From: a bacterium
GTDB taxonomy: Bacteria; Chlamydiota; Chlamydiia; Chlamydiales; SM23-39
Length of the DNA: 12,683 bases
Assembly (NCBI GenBank): GCA_021818045.1
Contig: JAKAFF010000020.1
Coordinates: 1 to 12,683 of the forward strand
Reading direction: 5' to 3'
Positions 1 through 6,586 of this stretch are shown piece after piece. Made by a program: the position numbers and the translations under genes. Every line of letters begins with the position of its first letter. Position 1 is the stretch's first letter. Below the pieces are notes generated by a model. That model did no database searches. It was not told the origin of the DNA and saw only the letters and a list, made by a program, of their open reading frames with translations.

Positions 1-591
1 AAGGATCGGCTGCCCCTCTTTCAGATTCATCTGGCTGCTCGGCTCATTATATGTAAGATAGGGTTGCGACAGATCGATGCGAGGATTATCGCTTTGCTTA
101 CCGAGATAAAACGTCCGCACAGCAAAAGCTCCCTCCCCTTTTAAGCTCTCGCCAAAAGAGCGAGCAGGAAATGCGCGAATCGTATGCATCCCCTCTTTGA
201 GCTTGAAGGGAATTTCAAATTTATACCGCGTATCATAGTAAGACCCCCCCTCATCAAAGGGATCTAGTGCAGGCTCATTGATGGCAAAATAGGGTTGATT
301 ATCTATGACGATGTGGACCGTTTGCCCCATCTTAGAAACGGCGATATCATTGGCCCTATCAAATTGAGAAGAAGCAGCTTGCAAAGCAAACCCATCGATT
401 CTAAACTGCATCCAAACCGGATTTGCAGACAAAACTTGTCCCTCATTTGGCAAAACGATCTTCAAAATCACCGTATTCGATTCGGGGGTGCGCACAACGG
501 GCATCGTCCGAATGTTTGAGCGGTTCGCTTCAGGAGCTTTTTCAGAAATGCCAGCAGCGATTAACATCAAGCAGGCGAAAATGGCGTTCAT
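1..591 (-). CDS. Exported protein of unknown function, Ig-like beta-rich (3' end outside window)
   Basis: An open frame runs from ATG at 591 to the window edge, giving 197 codons with no stop. An in-frame TGA 12 bases upstream of the ATG limits the start, and a purine-rich GAAGAG lies about 8 bases before it. Residues 1-14 (MNAIFACLMLIAAG) form a short hydrophobic segment followed by a charged region, which fits a short or marginal signal peptide. The rest is rich in beta-strand-like alternation: an LPNEGQVL turn, a DNQPYFAI strand, and KLKEGMHTIRAFPARSFGES. The last of these resembles the final strands of Ig-like domains, where 'LxxGxHTxRA' is common. I do not recognise a named family. The gene is divergent from the exported protein at 698 and shares its upstream region. 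It could be an envelope or adhesion-type protein, but that is only an inference. Confidence 0.75.
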   Translation of the reverse strand, partial: MNAIFACLMLIAAGISEKAPEANRSNIRTMPVVRTPESNTVILKIVLPNEGQVLSANPVWMQFRIDGFALQAASSQFDRANDIAVSKMGQTVHIVIDNQPYFAINEPALDPFDEGGSYYDTRYKFEIPFKLKEGMHTIRAFPARSFGESLKGEGAFAVRTFYLGKQSDNPRIDLSQPYLTYNEPSSQMNLKEGQPIL

Positions 592-697
592 AAAACCAAC
601 TCTTCAAGTTGTTTCGGTATAGACCTCTTTTCATAGCCACTTCAATCAATTTTTGCAAATCTTGAAAAATTTGCCATCTCGGTATAGATCTTGAAAC
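592..697. promoter_or_regulatory. Shared divergent control region with direct and inverted repeats
   Basis: The 106 bases between the two divergent starts contain an exact 10-base direct repeat, TCGGTATAGA, at 614-623 and 679-688 (65-base offset). Between them is an inverted repeat, GCAAAT (655-660) and ATTTGC (669-674). The right-hand direct repeat includes TATAGA (683-688), which could be a -10 box for the plus-strand gene, with TTGAAA at 662-667 as a poor -35 because the spacer is only 15 bases. If used, it would start transcription almost at the ATG at 698, giving a leaderless message, which agrees with the lack of any Shine-Dalgarno sequence there. A small CAACT/AGTTG hairpin (597-610) sits over the ribosome-binding region of the minus-strand gene. 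The repeats are seen directly; an operator role is inferred. Confidence 0.4.
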
Positions 698-1168
698 ATG
701 AGAGCATATCGTTTGCTGCAGCTTCTTTTCGGCATGGGAACCCTCCTTGCAATCTCAGGAATTTGGCTCTCTTTGCTGCATGGCCCCTACTCTTTAGAGG
801 GACTCTCAGAGCAGGAAATCGCACAAAATGTCAACAATTATCTAGGCCCGCACGCAAAAGTCGTGGGAGCTCCCCATTTGGTCCGCGTGCAGCTTCTCAT
901 CTATGATGATCCCGATCCCAAAGGCGTGCAAATCGTAAACGTGCAGTTCGATCACCAAAATGTCCCGCTCAAACCCCGCGATATCTTCGGCTTTCGCGGA
1001 CAAGCCAGTTTTCAGGTAAAACCGCATCGCTATCTATTGCGCTGGACGGTGCAGCGCGATGCACTAAACTGGCCTAGAACCGAAACCCACGAAGAACTAC
1101 TCACCATCGATCCTAGAGATCTTTGGATTCAGATCAACATCTCCGGCAATAGCGCCTCTATCTCTTAG
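698..1168 (+). CDS. Membrane-anchored or exported protein of unknown function
   Basis: This 156-residue protein begins with a basic N-terminus (R2, R5) and a hydrophobic segment at residues 7-27. It fits a signal anchor or an uncleaved signal peptide, with the remainder outside the cytoplasm. The soluble part has a strand-rich look (VRVQLLIYDDPDP, VQIVNVQFDH) and ends with a Trp- and Arg-rich block (RYLLRWTVQRD, LNWPRTETHEE, DPRDLWIQINISG). No family is recognised and there are no Cys or obvious catalytic motifs. A stop codon directly upstream in frame (TGA 692-694) fixes ATG 698 as the earliest start, yet no Shine-Dalgarno sequence precedes it. It is head to head with the exported protein at 591, and the shared control region suggests co-expression. 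A probable terminator follows within a few bases of the stop. Confidence 0.8.
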   Translation: MRAYRLLQLLFGMGTLLAISGIWLSLLHGPYSLEGLSEQEIAQNVNNYLGPHAKVVGAPHLVRVQLLIYDDPDPKGVQIVNVQFDHQNVPLKPRDIFGFRGQASFQVKPHRYLLRWTVQRDALNWPRTETHEELLTIDPRDLWIQINISGNSASIS

Positions 1169-1169
1169 A

Positions 1170-1223
1170 GGGCGTCTTCAAAATAATCCCAAAAATCGAG
1201 CCGGCCTCAATTTGAAGACACCC
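1170..1223 (+). terminator. Probable hairpin terminator after the 698-1168 gene
   Basis: GGGCGTCTTCAAA (1170-1182) can pair with TTTGAAGACACCC (1211-1223): 13 positions with a single C-A mismatch and a 28-base loop. The loop itself contains a GC-rich near-palindrome around GCCGGC. It starts two bases after the stop codon and is followed by AAACCTTTT, a short, interrupted T stretch. The long loop and weak T-tract make it a moderate candidate. It also separates the upstream gene from the promoter at 1231. Confidence 0.5.
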
Positions 1224-1230
1224 AAACCTT

Positions 1231-1260
1231 TTGATAAAAATATCTTGGCTGTGGTAAAAT
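1231..1260 (+). promoter_or_regulatory. Sigma70-type promoter for the 588-residue protein
   Basis: TTGATA (1231-1236) and TAAAAT (1255-1260) match the -35 and -10 consensus at five of six positions each, with an 18-base spacer. Transcription would begin near 1267 and leave a leader of about 35 bases before ATG 1302. No ribosome-binding site is evident in that leader. Confidence 0.6.
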
Positions 1261-1301
1261 GCTTTAGCGCGAAGCTTTTTAGTTAAAAATAATACCGAAA
1301 T

Positions 1302-3068
1302 ATGGAGTCATGGGTGTCTATAAGCCCGTTATTAGAAGGTTTCCAAGAATTAAGGCACCCACGTCCCGAAGGTGATGGGCGAAAACGAGACCGCTGGACC
1401 CGTTCCTTCGAACAGTTTGTTCAGACAGTAGAGAGGGTTGCGCAAAGCGCAAAAACGGGACAGTGTCTCCCACAGCGCTTGCAGCAAGCGCTTGAGCGCA
1501 GAATAGAAAAGATCGCAGCAAATACAACAGATCCCACACTGCAACGATCCATTCGCACAGCACAAAAGCATTTGCAAGAGACTCACACATGCCTCCCCGC
1601 GTACCGCCCCATCCCTACAAAATGTGAATCGCTGCCTACCATCCAAGTTCTGTCCCCACAAGGCGTCAAAGGCTGGGCGACAGCTCTTTTAGCCCTTTTT
1701 GGAAATATTACATCCTATCATGTGTGCTCCACACCAATAATAAGCCCAGAAGAAAGCCGCGCTCTCACATTAGGCCCAGACACCTGCCCTGTAAGATTGA
1801 TACCCATCACTTCGTTTAAAGAACAATGTGTCGAAGCGCCTCCTGGCACAGTGCAAAATTTCTTAGAAACCAGCCTGCAAGAAGGCGCAAGCAGTTTAAG
1901 CCCCTCTGCACAAGCATCTTTCGAAAAAGTCTTAAAGAGTGCTAATCTCGATGATAAGCAACTGCGGACGCTTTGGCGCAATGTAGCAAATTTGCGTCTT
2001 TGGGGAGATTGGCCCTTTTGGCTGGCCCATTTGCAACGTTTTCCCGATCATATCGCTCAGTTAGCTACGCCCCTTCAGCTGGAAGAACAACAATTCCTCG
2101 AACATCAGGTCCATTTACGCAATGAATTTGATCTGTCAAGTACGCAAAAAACCAGCGACCGCATCCATGAATTTATCAAATTATTCAGTTCATTAGAAAA
2201 TCTACAACCATTAGGAGGCCACTCATATTTACTGAGGGTCGTTGGATACCATACAATGGTTCGACTGCTCGATCTAACAGATGCAGCATTGCGCAAATTT
2301 GTGTTAGAGCCTGCATCTTTCAAAAACAGATCTCAAGTACAAAATTTATTAGAATCTTATCTACATATGGCGATCACGTGGCAACAAGCATTTGTTGATC
2401 CCAAGATGCGATATGTATTCAAGGGAGATACGCAAGTTTCCTTAGAACGTTATGCTGAAGATCTTTGGGAATCTATACAGCTATATCTTGCCAGCGACGC
2501 CATAGATCTGGTTCCCCACTTGTTGAGTGAATTGGCTGAATTAAGACAAACGGCTTTTATGGCAGCCTCTAGTATGGTAGGGCAGGTGGGCCATCCCAAA
2601 GAACTTGCCGAAAGCCACCTGCCAAAAGGACTAAAGTCCATCATGTCCACCTTGCAACAGCATGGGTTACAACATCTTGCAACTACAAGCCACGAAAGCA
2701 CGTTAAGGGTTGATTATCAACAACCGCTTTATTGGGATAGTTCGAGAATGCGGTTAGAACACGATCTACGCAATCACCGAACTTACTTTTTAGGCCAAGT
2801 ATTTGGCCCAACTCAACAAGACCGCAACACTCTTGAAGCAGGAGTTGATGGATTTAGCCATGGAATGGAATCTGTGCGGGCCCCGGTTGTAGATGCATCC
2901 CAAGTGAGCGTTGCCTGGGCCATTACTCCCAAAACAGCGGAGCGCGTTTATGAAAAGTTTTTACAATTAACCGCATTGTTCCACGGCAAGGAGGCTCCTA
3001 ACAGCGCAAATCTTCAAGCCCCTCGTCCTACGGCTCGGTTGCGCAGACGCTCACGGCCAGTGCACTAA
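1302..3068 (+). CDS. 588-residue protein of unknown function
   Basis: I do not recognise this protein. It is largely hydrophilic and helical, with many Gln, Leu, Glu and His residues, and lacks a signal peptide. The N-terminal ~95 residues are charged and predicted helical (FEQFVQTVERVAQ, LQQALERRIEKIA). The only hydrophobic stretch is at about 122-137 (VKGWATALLALFG), too short and isolated for a confident membrane helix. Residues 195-470 look like a helical bundle. The C-terminus is a Pro/Arg-rich basic tail (PRPTARLRRRSRPVH). It is a single-gene unit with its own promoter and no functional neighbours. ATG 1302 has no Shine-Dalgarno sequence; an in-frame GTG at 1314 is preceded by GGAG (1304-1307) at good spacing and may be the true start. 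Size, solubility, helical content and orphan status resemble secreted effectors of intracellular bacteria, but no eukaryotic-like motif supports that directly. Confidence 0.75.
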   Translation: MESWVSISPLLEGFQELRHPRPEGDGRKRDRWTRSFEQFVQTVERVAQSAKTGQCLPQRLQQALERRIEKIAANTTDPTLQRSIRTAQKHLQETHTCLPAYRPIPTKCESLPTIQVLSPQGVKGWATALLALFGNITSYHVCSTPIISPEESRALTLGPDTCPVRLIPITSFKEQCVEAPPGTVQNFLETSLQEGASSLSPSAQASFEKVLKSANLDDKQLRTLWRNVANLRLWGDWPFWLAHLQRFPDHIAQLATPLQLEEQQFLEHQVHLRNEFDLSSTQKTSDRIHEFIKLFSSLENLQPLGGHSYLLRVVGYHTMVRLLDLTDAALRKFVLEPASFKNRSQVQNLLESYLHMAITWQQAFVDPKMRYVFKGDTQVSLERYAEDLWESIQLYLASDAIDLVPHLLSELAELRQTAFMAASSMVGQVGHPKELAESHLPKGLKSIMSTLQQHGLQHLATTSHESTLRVDYQQPLYWDSSRMRLEHDLRNHRTYFLGQVFGPTQQDRNTLEAGVDGFSHGMESVRAPVVDASQVSVAWAITPKTAERVYEKFLQLTALFHGKEAPNSANLQAPRPTARLRRRSRPVH

Positions 3069-3131
3069 GCTCGCTAATGCATCGCCCAAGCAGGTGCAGA
3101 TTTTTGTGCCGCCGATATCGACGCTGATCAA
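3051..3131 (-). pseudogene. Remnant of a ROK-family sugar kinase N-terminus
   Basis: Read from TTG 3131 on the minus strand, the frame gives LISVDIGGTKICTCLGDALA and then SLVHWP before TGA at 3053-3051. VDIGGTKI (3122-3099) is the N-terminal phosphate-binding signature of ROK kinases such as glucokinase and N-acetylmannosamine kinase. The following Gly-Asp plus 'SLVHW' also line up with the usual 'VDxxGxIL' strand, so chance is unlikely. Only about 26 codons remain. A good Shine-Dalgarno (GGAAGG) and ATG (3136-3134) lie just upstream but in another frame, which hits TGA after two codons. The piece therefore looks frameshifted at the start and truncated. The 588-residue gene on the opposite strand occupies the place where the rest of the kinase would be. 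The motif is seen directly; gene decay is inferred. Confidence 0.5.
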
Positions 3132-3160
3132 ATCATGTGGCCTTCCTACCTCATTTTTAA

Positions 3161-3184
3161 TACAATCAAACTAAATATTTGAGG
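3161..3184 (+). promoter_or_regulatory. -10 box and ribosome-binding site of the hydrolase gene
   Basis: TACAAT at 3161-3166 matches the -10 consensus at five of six bases; no convincing -35 lies at the proper distance. Transcription would begin near 3172. GAGG at 3181-3184 then sits nine bases before GTG 3194, which makes GTG 3194 a better start than TTG 3179, since TTG would lie only a few bases from the 5' end of the message. Confidence 0.4.
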
Positions 3185-3193
3185 CAAATCGTT

Positions 3194-4048
3194 GTGTTGT
3201 GGATTGTTCTTTGCTCTCTTTTGGCCTGGTGCGGACTCATACGGCTAGTCAATAACCTATCCGACAAGTTCCCGAGAAAAATGGCTCGCTTCATCCACTG
3301 GATCCACGCAATGACCTTTGAAGGGTTTGCGCTCCTAGCACCTCCCCTCTTGCACCTCTTTCCTGTCCGAGAAGCGCTTCAAGCAAGCGGGCGTCCCATC
3401 CTTCTAGTCCACGGATACGGGCATCATGGATCTGTTTGGGTCCTACAAAAACGATGGCTCAAAAAAACAGGCCTTGGACCCATTTATATCATCCACTTAG
3501 GAGCCCCCTTTCACTCCATCGAATATTATGCTCACAAAGTCGAGGCCAAGGTCCAACAAATCCAGAAACAAACCAAAAGAGACGACCTCATTCTCATCGG
3601 GCATTCAATGGGAGGACTTGTCAGCCTCTGGTATGCTCTCGCCATGGCCAAACCAAATACTGTGACCGATGTGATCACCCTAGGAACACCGCTGCAAGGA
3701 ACGCCGATAGCCCATTTGGGACTTGGACCCAACGCTCGACAAATGAAACCTCACTCGCCGTTTTTACAACAGCTCTCTAAACTCCTCCACAATAACCACC
3801 AAGTCCAAATCAGCCATATTGCAACCTTGAGCGATCAACTCGTCATCCCCGGCCACTCTGCCGTGATTACCGACAATCGCCACTTAATTATTGAAGATCT
3901 AGGCCACATAAGCCTTCTCTTCTCCAAGCGCGTTGCAAAACAGCTCATCCAATGGATTAAGGCAGCCGGATGCGCAAAAGTTGTAATTTCCCAGAAAAAT
4001 TCACCCCATGGCAAACAGCTGGCACAAGATAGGTCATCCCCATCATAA
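3194..4048 (+). CDS. Alpha/beta hydrolase, lipase/PGAP1-like, membrane-anchored
   Basis: From GTG 3194 the protein has 284 residues. An N-terminal hydrophobic stretch (LWIVLCSLLAWCGLIRLV) forms a signal peptide or anchor, so the enzyme probably acts outside the cytoplasm or at the membrane. The fold is clear: oxyanion motif ILLVHGYG (about residue 70), nucleophile elbow GHSMGG with Ser138, acid in LSDQLVIP with Asp214, and catalytic His238 in LGHISLL. TLGTPLQGT after the elbow is typical of triacylglycerol lipases and the PGAP1/EstA-like group, which cleave ester bonds of lipids or acyl chains. The substrate cannot be told from sequence. Numbered from TTG 3179, five residues upstream, the catalytic residues would be Ser143, Asp219 and His243. 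The last ~30 codons (CAKVVISQKNSPHG onward) lie beyond the usual fold end and overlap the 3' end of manA on the other strand by 92 bases. Confidence 0.85.
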   Translation: MLWIVLCSLLAWCGLIRLVNNLSDKFPRKMARFIHWIHAMTFEGFALLAPPLLHLFPVREALQASGRPILLVHGYGHHGSVWVLQKRWLKKTGLGPIYIIHLGAPFHSIEYYAHKVEAKVQQIQKQTKRDDLILIGHSMGGLVSLWYALAMAKPNTVTDVITLGTPLQGTPIAHLGLGPNARQMKPHSPFLQQLSKLLHNNHQVQISHIATLSDQLVIPGHSAVITDNRHLIIEDLGHISLLFSKRVAKQLIQWIKAAGCAKVVISQKNSPHGKQLAQDRSSPS

Positions 4049-4889
4049 GCGGTTCTTTTACCCCATCCACCTCGATGTGCCCTTCTCCATCCAGACAAAA
4101 AAAGATCTGAAACGTTTTGGCAATGGCGCCCAAATGCAGCAGATCAAAAACATCCACCCGTTCCACGATAAAATAAGGACAAGACAAAACCGTCATGATC
4201 TGATGATGGAGATCGCTTTCAAGCCTTTGAAAATCGAGCTGCGCACCCCCCCGATCCTGCCAGTGCGCGGCCGCAGCTCCCTCTTGCAAATGGAGCTTGC
4301 GCGCTGACCTGCCCCAATCATAAAGGCGATACGTCGTGTCTGAATTTTGCTGCACTTCAAAAAGAAATGTCCCAGAGCAAATCGCATGGATACGCCCCCC
4401 CGGAATATAAACAGCTGCTCCCTTTTTTAGATCGAGCCTCTTAAGCAACTGATCGGCCCTTTGCTCTGAGATGCTTTCGAAAAACTGCTCTTGCGTCACC
4501 GCTTCTTGCAACCCTGCATACACTGAGCCATCTTCCAATAAATACCACATCTCGCTCTTCGACTCTCCTTGCAAAGAGGGCGCTGTCTGCTCATCGGGAT
4601 GCACCTGCACACTCAAATTTTCTCGCGCATCAATGATTTTGCAAAGCAATGGAAACCGCTCCCAATGTTGGTCTTGACCCAGCAGATCCTCCTTCATTTC
4701 TTGCATCAATTCATGAAGGCTTTTCCCTTGATAAGGACCATTTGCCACCACACTAATCGCGTCCGGTCGATCGGCAAGTTCCCAACTTTCCGCAATACGA
4801 CCTTGCTGATTTTTGTGGTATTTTTTAGCGATCCGATCGCCGCCCCATACATAATCTCGATAAATAGGCTCAAACCGAAGAGGATACAT
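3957..4889 (-). CDS. manA: Mannose-6-phosphate isomerase, class I
   Basis: This 310-residue zinc enzyme interconverts mannose 6-phosphate and fructose 6-phosphate in the cytoplasm, linking glycolysis to GDP-mannose and mannose-containing glycans. Its length matches the short Firmicutes-type ManA (about 315) rather than the E. coli type (about 390). Typical N-terminus: PLRFEPIYRDYVWGGD. Expected zinc ligands are present: Gln95 and His97 in LSVQVHPDE, Glu113 in KSEMWYLL, His168 in GRIHAI. Arg194 in LYDWGR matches the catalytic arginine of the family's 'YDxGR' motif. The C-terminal cupin strand ends in LLRIRLP, a normal family end, so the overlap with the hydrolase gene affects a genuine terminus. 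ATG 4889 is preceded by GGAGGG inside the end of the YihY-type gene; the 20-base overlap implies translational coupling. It is the last gene of the four-gene operon. Confidence 0.92.
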   Translation of the reverse strand: MYPLRFEPIYRDYVWGGDRIAKKYHKNQQGRIAESWELADRPDAISVVANGPYQGKSLHELMQEMKEDLLGQDQHWERFPLLCKIIDARENLSVQVHPDEQTAPSLQGESKSEMWYLLEDGSVYAGLQEAVTQEQFFESISEQRADQLLKRLDLKKGAAVYIPGGRIHAICSGTFLFEVQQNSDTTYRLYDWGRSARKLHLQEGAAAAHWQDRGGAQLDFQRLESDLHHQIMTVLSCPYFIVERVDVFDLLHLGAIAKTFQIFFCLDGEGHIEVDGVKEPLMMGMTYLVPAVCHGVNFSGKLQLLRIRLP

Positions 4890-5787
4890 GACCCTCCGTT
4901 TGCAATGTGTAATTCACTTCCACTCCAAATAAAAAGATGAACCAACTTAGCTGCATCCAAATTAAAAATAGAGGCAGAGCCGCCAATCCCCCGTATATAG
5001 CATCATAACTAGTCGCACTCTTTTGAAAATAAAAATATCCCCAGTTGCCGAGGAGATAGCATGCCGCTGCAATACCTCCTGCAATCACTGCAAAGCGAAA
5101 CCGTACAGGCGCATTCGGCATCACATAATAGACAAAAGCAAAAAGCACCCAGAATAATGTATAAGGTATTAGTCGTATAATAAATAACAACAGCATGCTG
5201 ACCCAAGAGTGAACTTGCCATTCGCCAATCCAATCTGACAGGTGTTGCAAGACAAAAATCGAAGCGCTACTTGCAAGAACAAAGTAGATAGGACCAATCA
5301 GCAGAAGAGCAAAATACTTACTCACTGTCCGTCCCCAAAAATGCGTATGTTGCACCTTCCAGATTCGATTCATGACCGATTCCACAGCACCCACTAAAAA
5401 AGCACTCATCAAAATCGAAATACCCACACCAAATGCTGCAACTGGTCCTTTTTCGGCTTCAGCTAATAACCGATCCGCCAATTGAAACGCCTCGCGCAAT
5501 GCAGCACTTTGTTCATGGAAGCGCTCTAATAAAGCAGTACGTAGCATTCCGCTGTAATGAAGTCCTTTCGCAATCGCAAAAAATAGAGCTAAAAGAGGGA
5601 TCAGGGCCATTAAGGTATAATATGTGAGCACAGAAGAGTGCAATCCGCACTGATCGCGCAAGAAATTTCTGAAACTCACAAGCACCACTTGCAAACATCG
5701 CCGCCAAAACGAGCGCTGCGCTTCTCCTTGTCCAAGCCCAGTACACCGAACAATTCGCTTGCAATATTGTTGTATTTTTTTTAACAT
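4870..5787 (-). CDS. YihY/BrkB-family integral membrane protein
   Basis: This 305-residue protein has a basic cytoplasmic N-terminus (about 45 residues, many Lys and Arg) and about six membrane helices, near residues 53-75, 116-140, 157-182, 195-222, 230-254 and 266-292. The family signature is clear: LTYYTLMALIPLLALFFAI at helix 1, and SYDAIYGGLAALPLFLIW followed by LSWFIFLFGVEV at the last helix. The family was once called ribonuclease BN, but that activity belongs to another protein, so the tRNase name should not be used. The true function is unsettled; envelope integrity and transport have been suggested. The start lies four bases after the upstream stop and 20 bases of its end overlap manA, so it is almost certainly co-transcribed with both. 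No good Shine-Dalgarno is seen, which fits coupling to the gene before it. Confidence 0.9.
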   Translation of the reverse strand: MLKKIQQYCKRIVRCTGLGQGEAQRSFWRRCLQVVLVSFRNFLRDQCGLHSSVLTYYTLMALIPLLALFFAIAKGLHYSGMLRTALLERFHEQSAALREAFQLADRLLAEAEKGPVAAFGVGISILMSAFLVGAVESVMNRIWKVQHTHFWGRTVSKYFALLLIGPIYFVLASSASIFVLQHLSDWIGEWQVHSWVSMLLLFIIRLIPYTLFWVLFAFVYYVMPNAPVRFRFAVIAGGIAAACYLLGNWGYFYFQKSATSYDAIYGGLAALPLFLIWMQLSWFIFLFGVEVNYTLQTEGHVSSSV

Positions 5788-5791
5788 TCAG

Positions 5792-6586
5792 TCATCTTTG
5801 ATATATCTGGATCGCATAATTTTTAGAAAGCCATTCTGCAATTTGCCGGGTAGCTCGACTCCACTCCTCCTGTCTTCTCGCTTCATTGACAAGAGTTGGG
5901 TCATAATAAAGACGCCCTGGATCTAAATGCACAAGCTTCCCCTCGCAATACCCCCAATTGTGCTCCACATCGTTATCTGCATCGGCAACGCATTTTTGGA
6001 TCCGCTGATGAACTAACGTAAGATAAGCATTTACCTCACGCTGTAACCCACCAATCCCTTCTTTAAAATAGACCATTTCCCACCCCTGGTAAAGCAAATG
6101 GCCTTTGCGCTGCAATACAAAAGGAAACTCATTCAAATCCATTTGATGCACTCTACCAGAGTGATCTGCGACCCAAATTGTCGGCATCTGCTTGCTCACC
6201 CCTAGATGCAAATAACAGATCTCTTCTCCAAATTCGCGCATTGCAAGCGGATAGCTTTGCTCATAAAACTGGCGCCGCTTCATCCGTTTTTGCCTCTCTT
6301 TAGGTAAAAATACGGCATACCAAGGATCTTCTATGTACCTCTTATTAAAAAACTTCAAAACATACTGCTCATCTGCACTCGAAAAAACAAAACACTGCCT
6401 TCCTTTCCCCAGATAAGAAAAGGGTTGGGCTAAGATGCGCTGCACCTCTAAAGAGGCAGTCTCTGACGGATGCACTGAAAGTGGGGCCATTACACAAAAA
6501 GGGGAAAAACCATCTGTTCGCACATACGCATAACTGATCAAAGCCAGGCAAGCCGCCAGCACACAAACTTTTTGCCACCTCAACAT
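5792..6586 (-). CDS. Kinase-like membrane-anchored protein, second paralogue
   Basis: This 264-residue protein is a diverged tandem copy of the preceding gene. An N-terminal hydrophobic helix (residues 7-22) after R3 and K6 predicts an exported or anchored protein with its domain outside. The body has protein-kinase-like landmarks: glycine-rich loop YLGKGRQCFVF (58-68), a Lys78 in YVLKFF matching the ATP-binding Lys, and a catalytic-loop-like ADADNDVEHNWGY with Asp204 and Asn210. Where the paralogue has DFG, this copy has HLDPGR (Asp222-Pro-Gly), keeping Asp and Gly but losing Phe. A basic, Arg/Lys-rich insert (KERQKRMKRRQF) sits where the alpha-C region would be. ATG overlaps the previous stop (TGATG) and the gene ends four bases before the YihY-type gene. 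Function and substrate are unknown; the fold assignment comes from motif order, not from a recognised family. Confidence 0.75.
   Translation of the reverse strand: MLRWQKVCVLAACLALISYAYVRTDGFSPFCVMAPLSVHPSETASLEVQRILAQPFSYLGKGRQCFVFSSADEQYVLKFFNKRYIEDPWYAVFLPKERQKRMKRRQFYEQSYPLAMREFGEEICYLHLGVSKQMPTIWVADHSGRVHQMDLNEFPFVLQRKGHLLYQGWEMVYFKEGIGGLQREVNAYLTLVHQRIQKCVADADNDVEHNWGYCEGKLVHLDPGRLYYDPTLVNEARRQEEWSRATRQIAEWLSKNYAIQIYQR

Noticed and set aside
295..519. Plus-strand open frame of 74 codons
   Set aside because: It lies antisense within the long open frame of the exported protein at 591-1, has no ribosome-binding site, and its translation is low in hydrophobic order.
1318..2701. Minus-strand open frames opposite the 588-residue gene, considered as the missing ROK kinase body
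   Set aside because: None shows ROK landmarks such as a zinc-binding His-Cys cluster or the downstream Gly-rich blocks, and none joins the VDIGGTKI piece in frame.
4008..4940. Several plus-strand open frames opposite manA
   Set aside because: They are antisense shadows of a confidently assigned enzyme and show Cys/Ser-rich, non-protein-like composition.
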